Below, in pieces: positions 63,502-64,000 of a stretch of 64,000 nt of DNA; the stretch's first letter is position 1; each line of letters begins with the position of its first letter. The translations under genes and the position numbers were made by a program. The notes below the pieces were generated by a model, which worked only from the letters and a program-made list of their open reading frames with translations, was not told where the DNA came from and did no database searches. Source of the DNA: Bradyrhizobium sp. 138. Lineage in GTDB: Bacteria; Pseudomonadota; Alphaproteobacteria; Rhizobiales; Xanthobacteraceae. The stretch lies in NCBI RefSeq assembly GCF_023074075.1, contig NZ_JADPKT010000086.1, positions 55,126-119,125 on the forward strand, given 5' to 3'.

Positions 63502-63687
63502 TACGCCTCATCACATGTGAGGCAATTGCAACCAGCGTCTGAATGCGCAATGAACGTCGCCGTAGTGATGTGATTTCCGTGCAGAAATAAATCGGGCCGC
63601 GATCGCTTCGCCCGCCACAATCCGGCCTAACGCGTAGCTGTTCATCCCAACACATCGTCAAAGAACCTTCCGGGGAAGTTCACCACC

Positions 63688-64000
63688 ATGACCAATCTTC
63701 GTTTCGTGCTGCTTGCGACGACGGCTCTGACCGCGATGCAATTCGCAAGCTCCGCATCGCAAGCGCAAAGTGCGCCGCCGCTCGTGGTCGCGCAGGCCCA
63801 GCCTCAAGAGACGGGCCCTGACGGAAAACCGAAGCAGCCGCCGAAGGGTCCAGGGGCCGCGCCGCCTGCTGCGCCCGCGCGCCCGGCCGCACCGCCGCCC
63901 GCGGCTGCACCGCCCCATCCGCCCGCCGCGCCGCCGCCCGCGGCCGCACCGCCGCGCCCAGCGGCGCCGCCTCCGCCTCCGCCGCCACCTGCGGCCCCAT
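63688..64000 (+). CDS. Exported Pro/Ala-rich protein, 3' end cut by the window
   Basis: About 104 residues are visible. They start MTNLRFVLLATTALTAMQFA as a signal peptide (cleavage likely after SQA at 26). After QSAPPLVVAQAQPQ the protein becomes a long Pro/Ala-rich stretch of the PPAAAPP type. Bradyrhizobial proteins with such a front often continue into an OmpA-like peptidoglycan-binding domain, but none is visible here. CGGGGAAG lies upstream of the ATG. Confidence 0.75.
   Translation, partial: MTNLRFVLLATTALTAMQFASSASQAQSAPPLVVAQAQPQETGPDGKPKQPPKGPGAAPPAAPARPAAPPPAAAPPHPPAAPPPAAAPPRPAAPPPPPPPPAAP

Overview
The window is a gene-dense, high-GC chromosomal segment of an alphaproteobacterium, most probably Bradyrhizobium or a close relative in the Nitrobacteraceae. 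The main reasons are the divergent acnA and ccmABCDG (cycVWZXY-type) arrangement, the rhizobial-type malonyl-CoA synthase, frequent GTG and TTG starts, several small secreted proteins typical of bradyrhizobia, and many copies of short palindromic intergenic repeats. The gene content is mostly core metabolism and housekeeping. I see no phage, integrase, transposase, CRISPR array, tRNA or rRNA.

Layout. 0.2-9 kb: zapE, thpR, tesA divergent from a YbbA/YbbP-type ABC exporter, a Bax-inhibitor-1 family protein, a GNAT acetyltransferase and a DUF2794 protein. 9-16.3 kb: a candidate structured RNA, a DUF1223 protein, acnA, and the cytochrome c maturation operon ccmABCDG reading away from acnA. 16.4-24 kb: yciB-ftsY, an RluA-like pseudouridine synthase, a DUF2336 protein, dapF-mtaB, and a pair of secreted proteins (GyrI-like and SIMPL). 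24-30 kb: an exported metallo-beta-lactamase-fold hydrolase, ffh, then rpsP-rimM-[DUF4304 gene]-trmD-rplS. 30-46 kb: leuC, leuD and leuB spread over 16 kb among small secreted proteins, a zincin, a glycosyltransferase-like protein, a TonB-dependent receptor, a HAD phosphatase with a CitE-like lyase, a beta-carbonic anhydrase and asd. 46-53.5 kb: an MFS exporter, a molybdopterin oxidoreductase / cytochrome b / fasciclin group, an SDR, matB and a TauE/SafE exporter. 54-64 kb: sdhCDAB, an orphan hybrid histidine kinase, a BacA/SbmA-like ABC transporter, an FkbM methyltransferase, a VOC protein and two Pro-rich proteins. The last one runs off the end of the window.

Functional links. Many genes encode Fe-S or haem functions (aconitase, isopropylmalate isomerase, succinate dehydrogenase, cytochrome c maturation, MtaB) or iron uptake (the TonB receptor). 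By eye I find sequences close to the iron control element bound by Irr in the acnA/ccmA divergent promoter, the leuC leader and the TonB receptor promoter, with a weaker one upstream of sdh. This regulatory layer is the most coherent higher-order signal in the window. It is an inference from motif similarity.

Other points of interest are a frameshifted DUF1330 gene, a small relic of a DUF6455 gene, and a low-GC DUF4304 gene inserted in the ribosomal-protein/tRNA-modification operon. There is also a molybdopterin protein with both a Tat motif and a lipobox, and at least five families of dispersed palindromic repeats. Two copies of one repeat are nearly identical and flank a single acetyltransferase gene.
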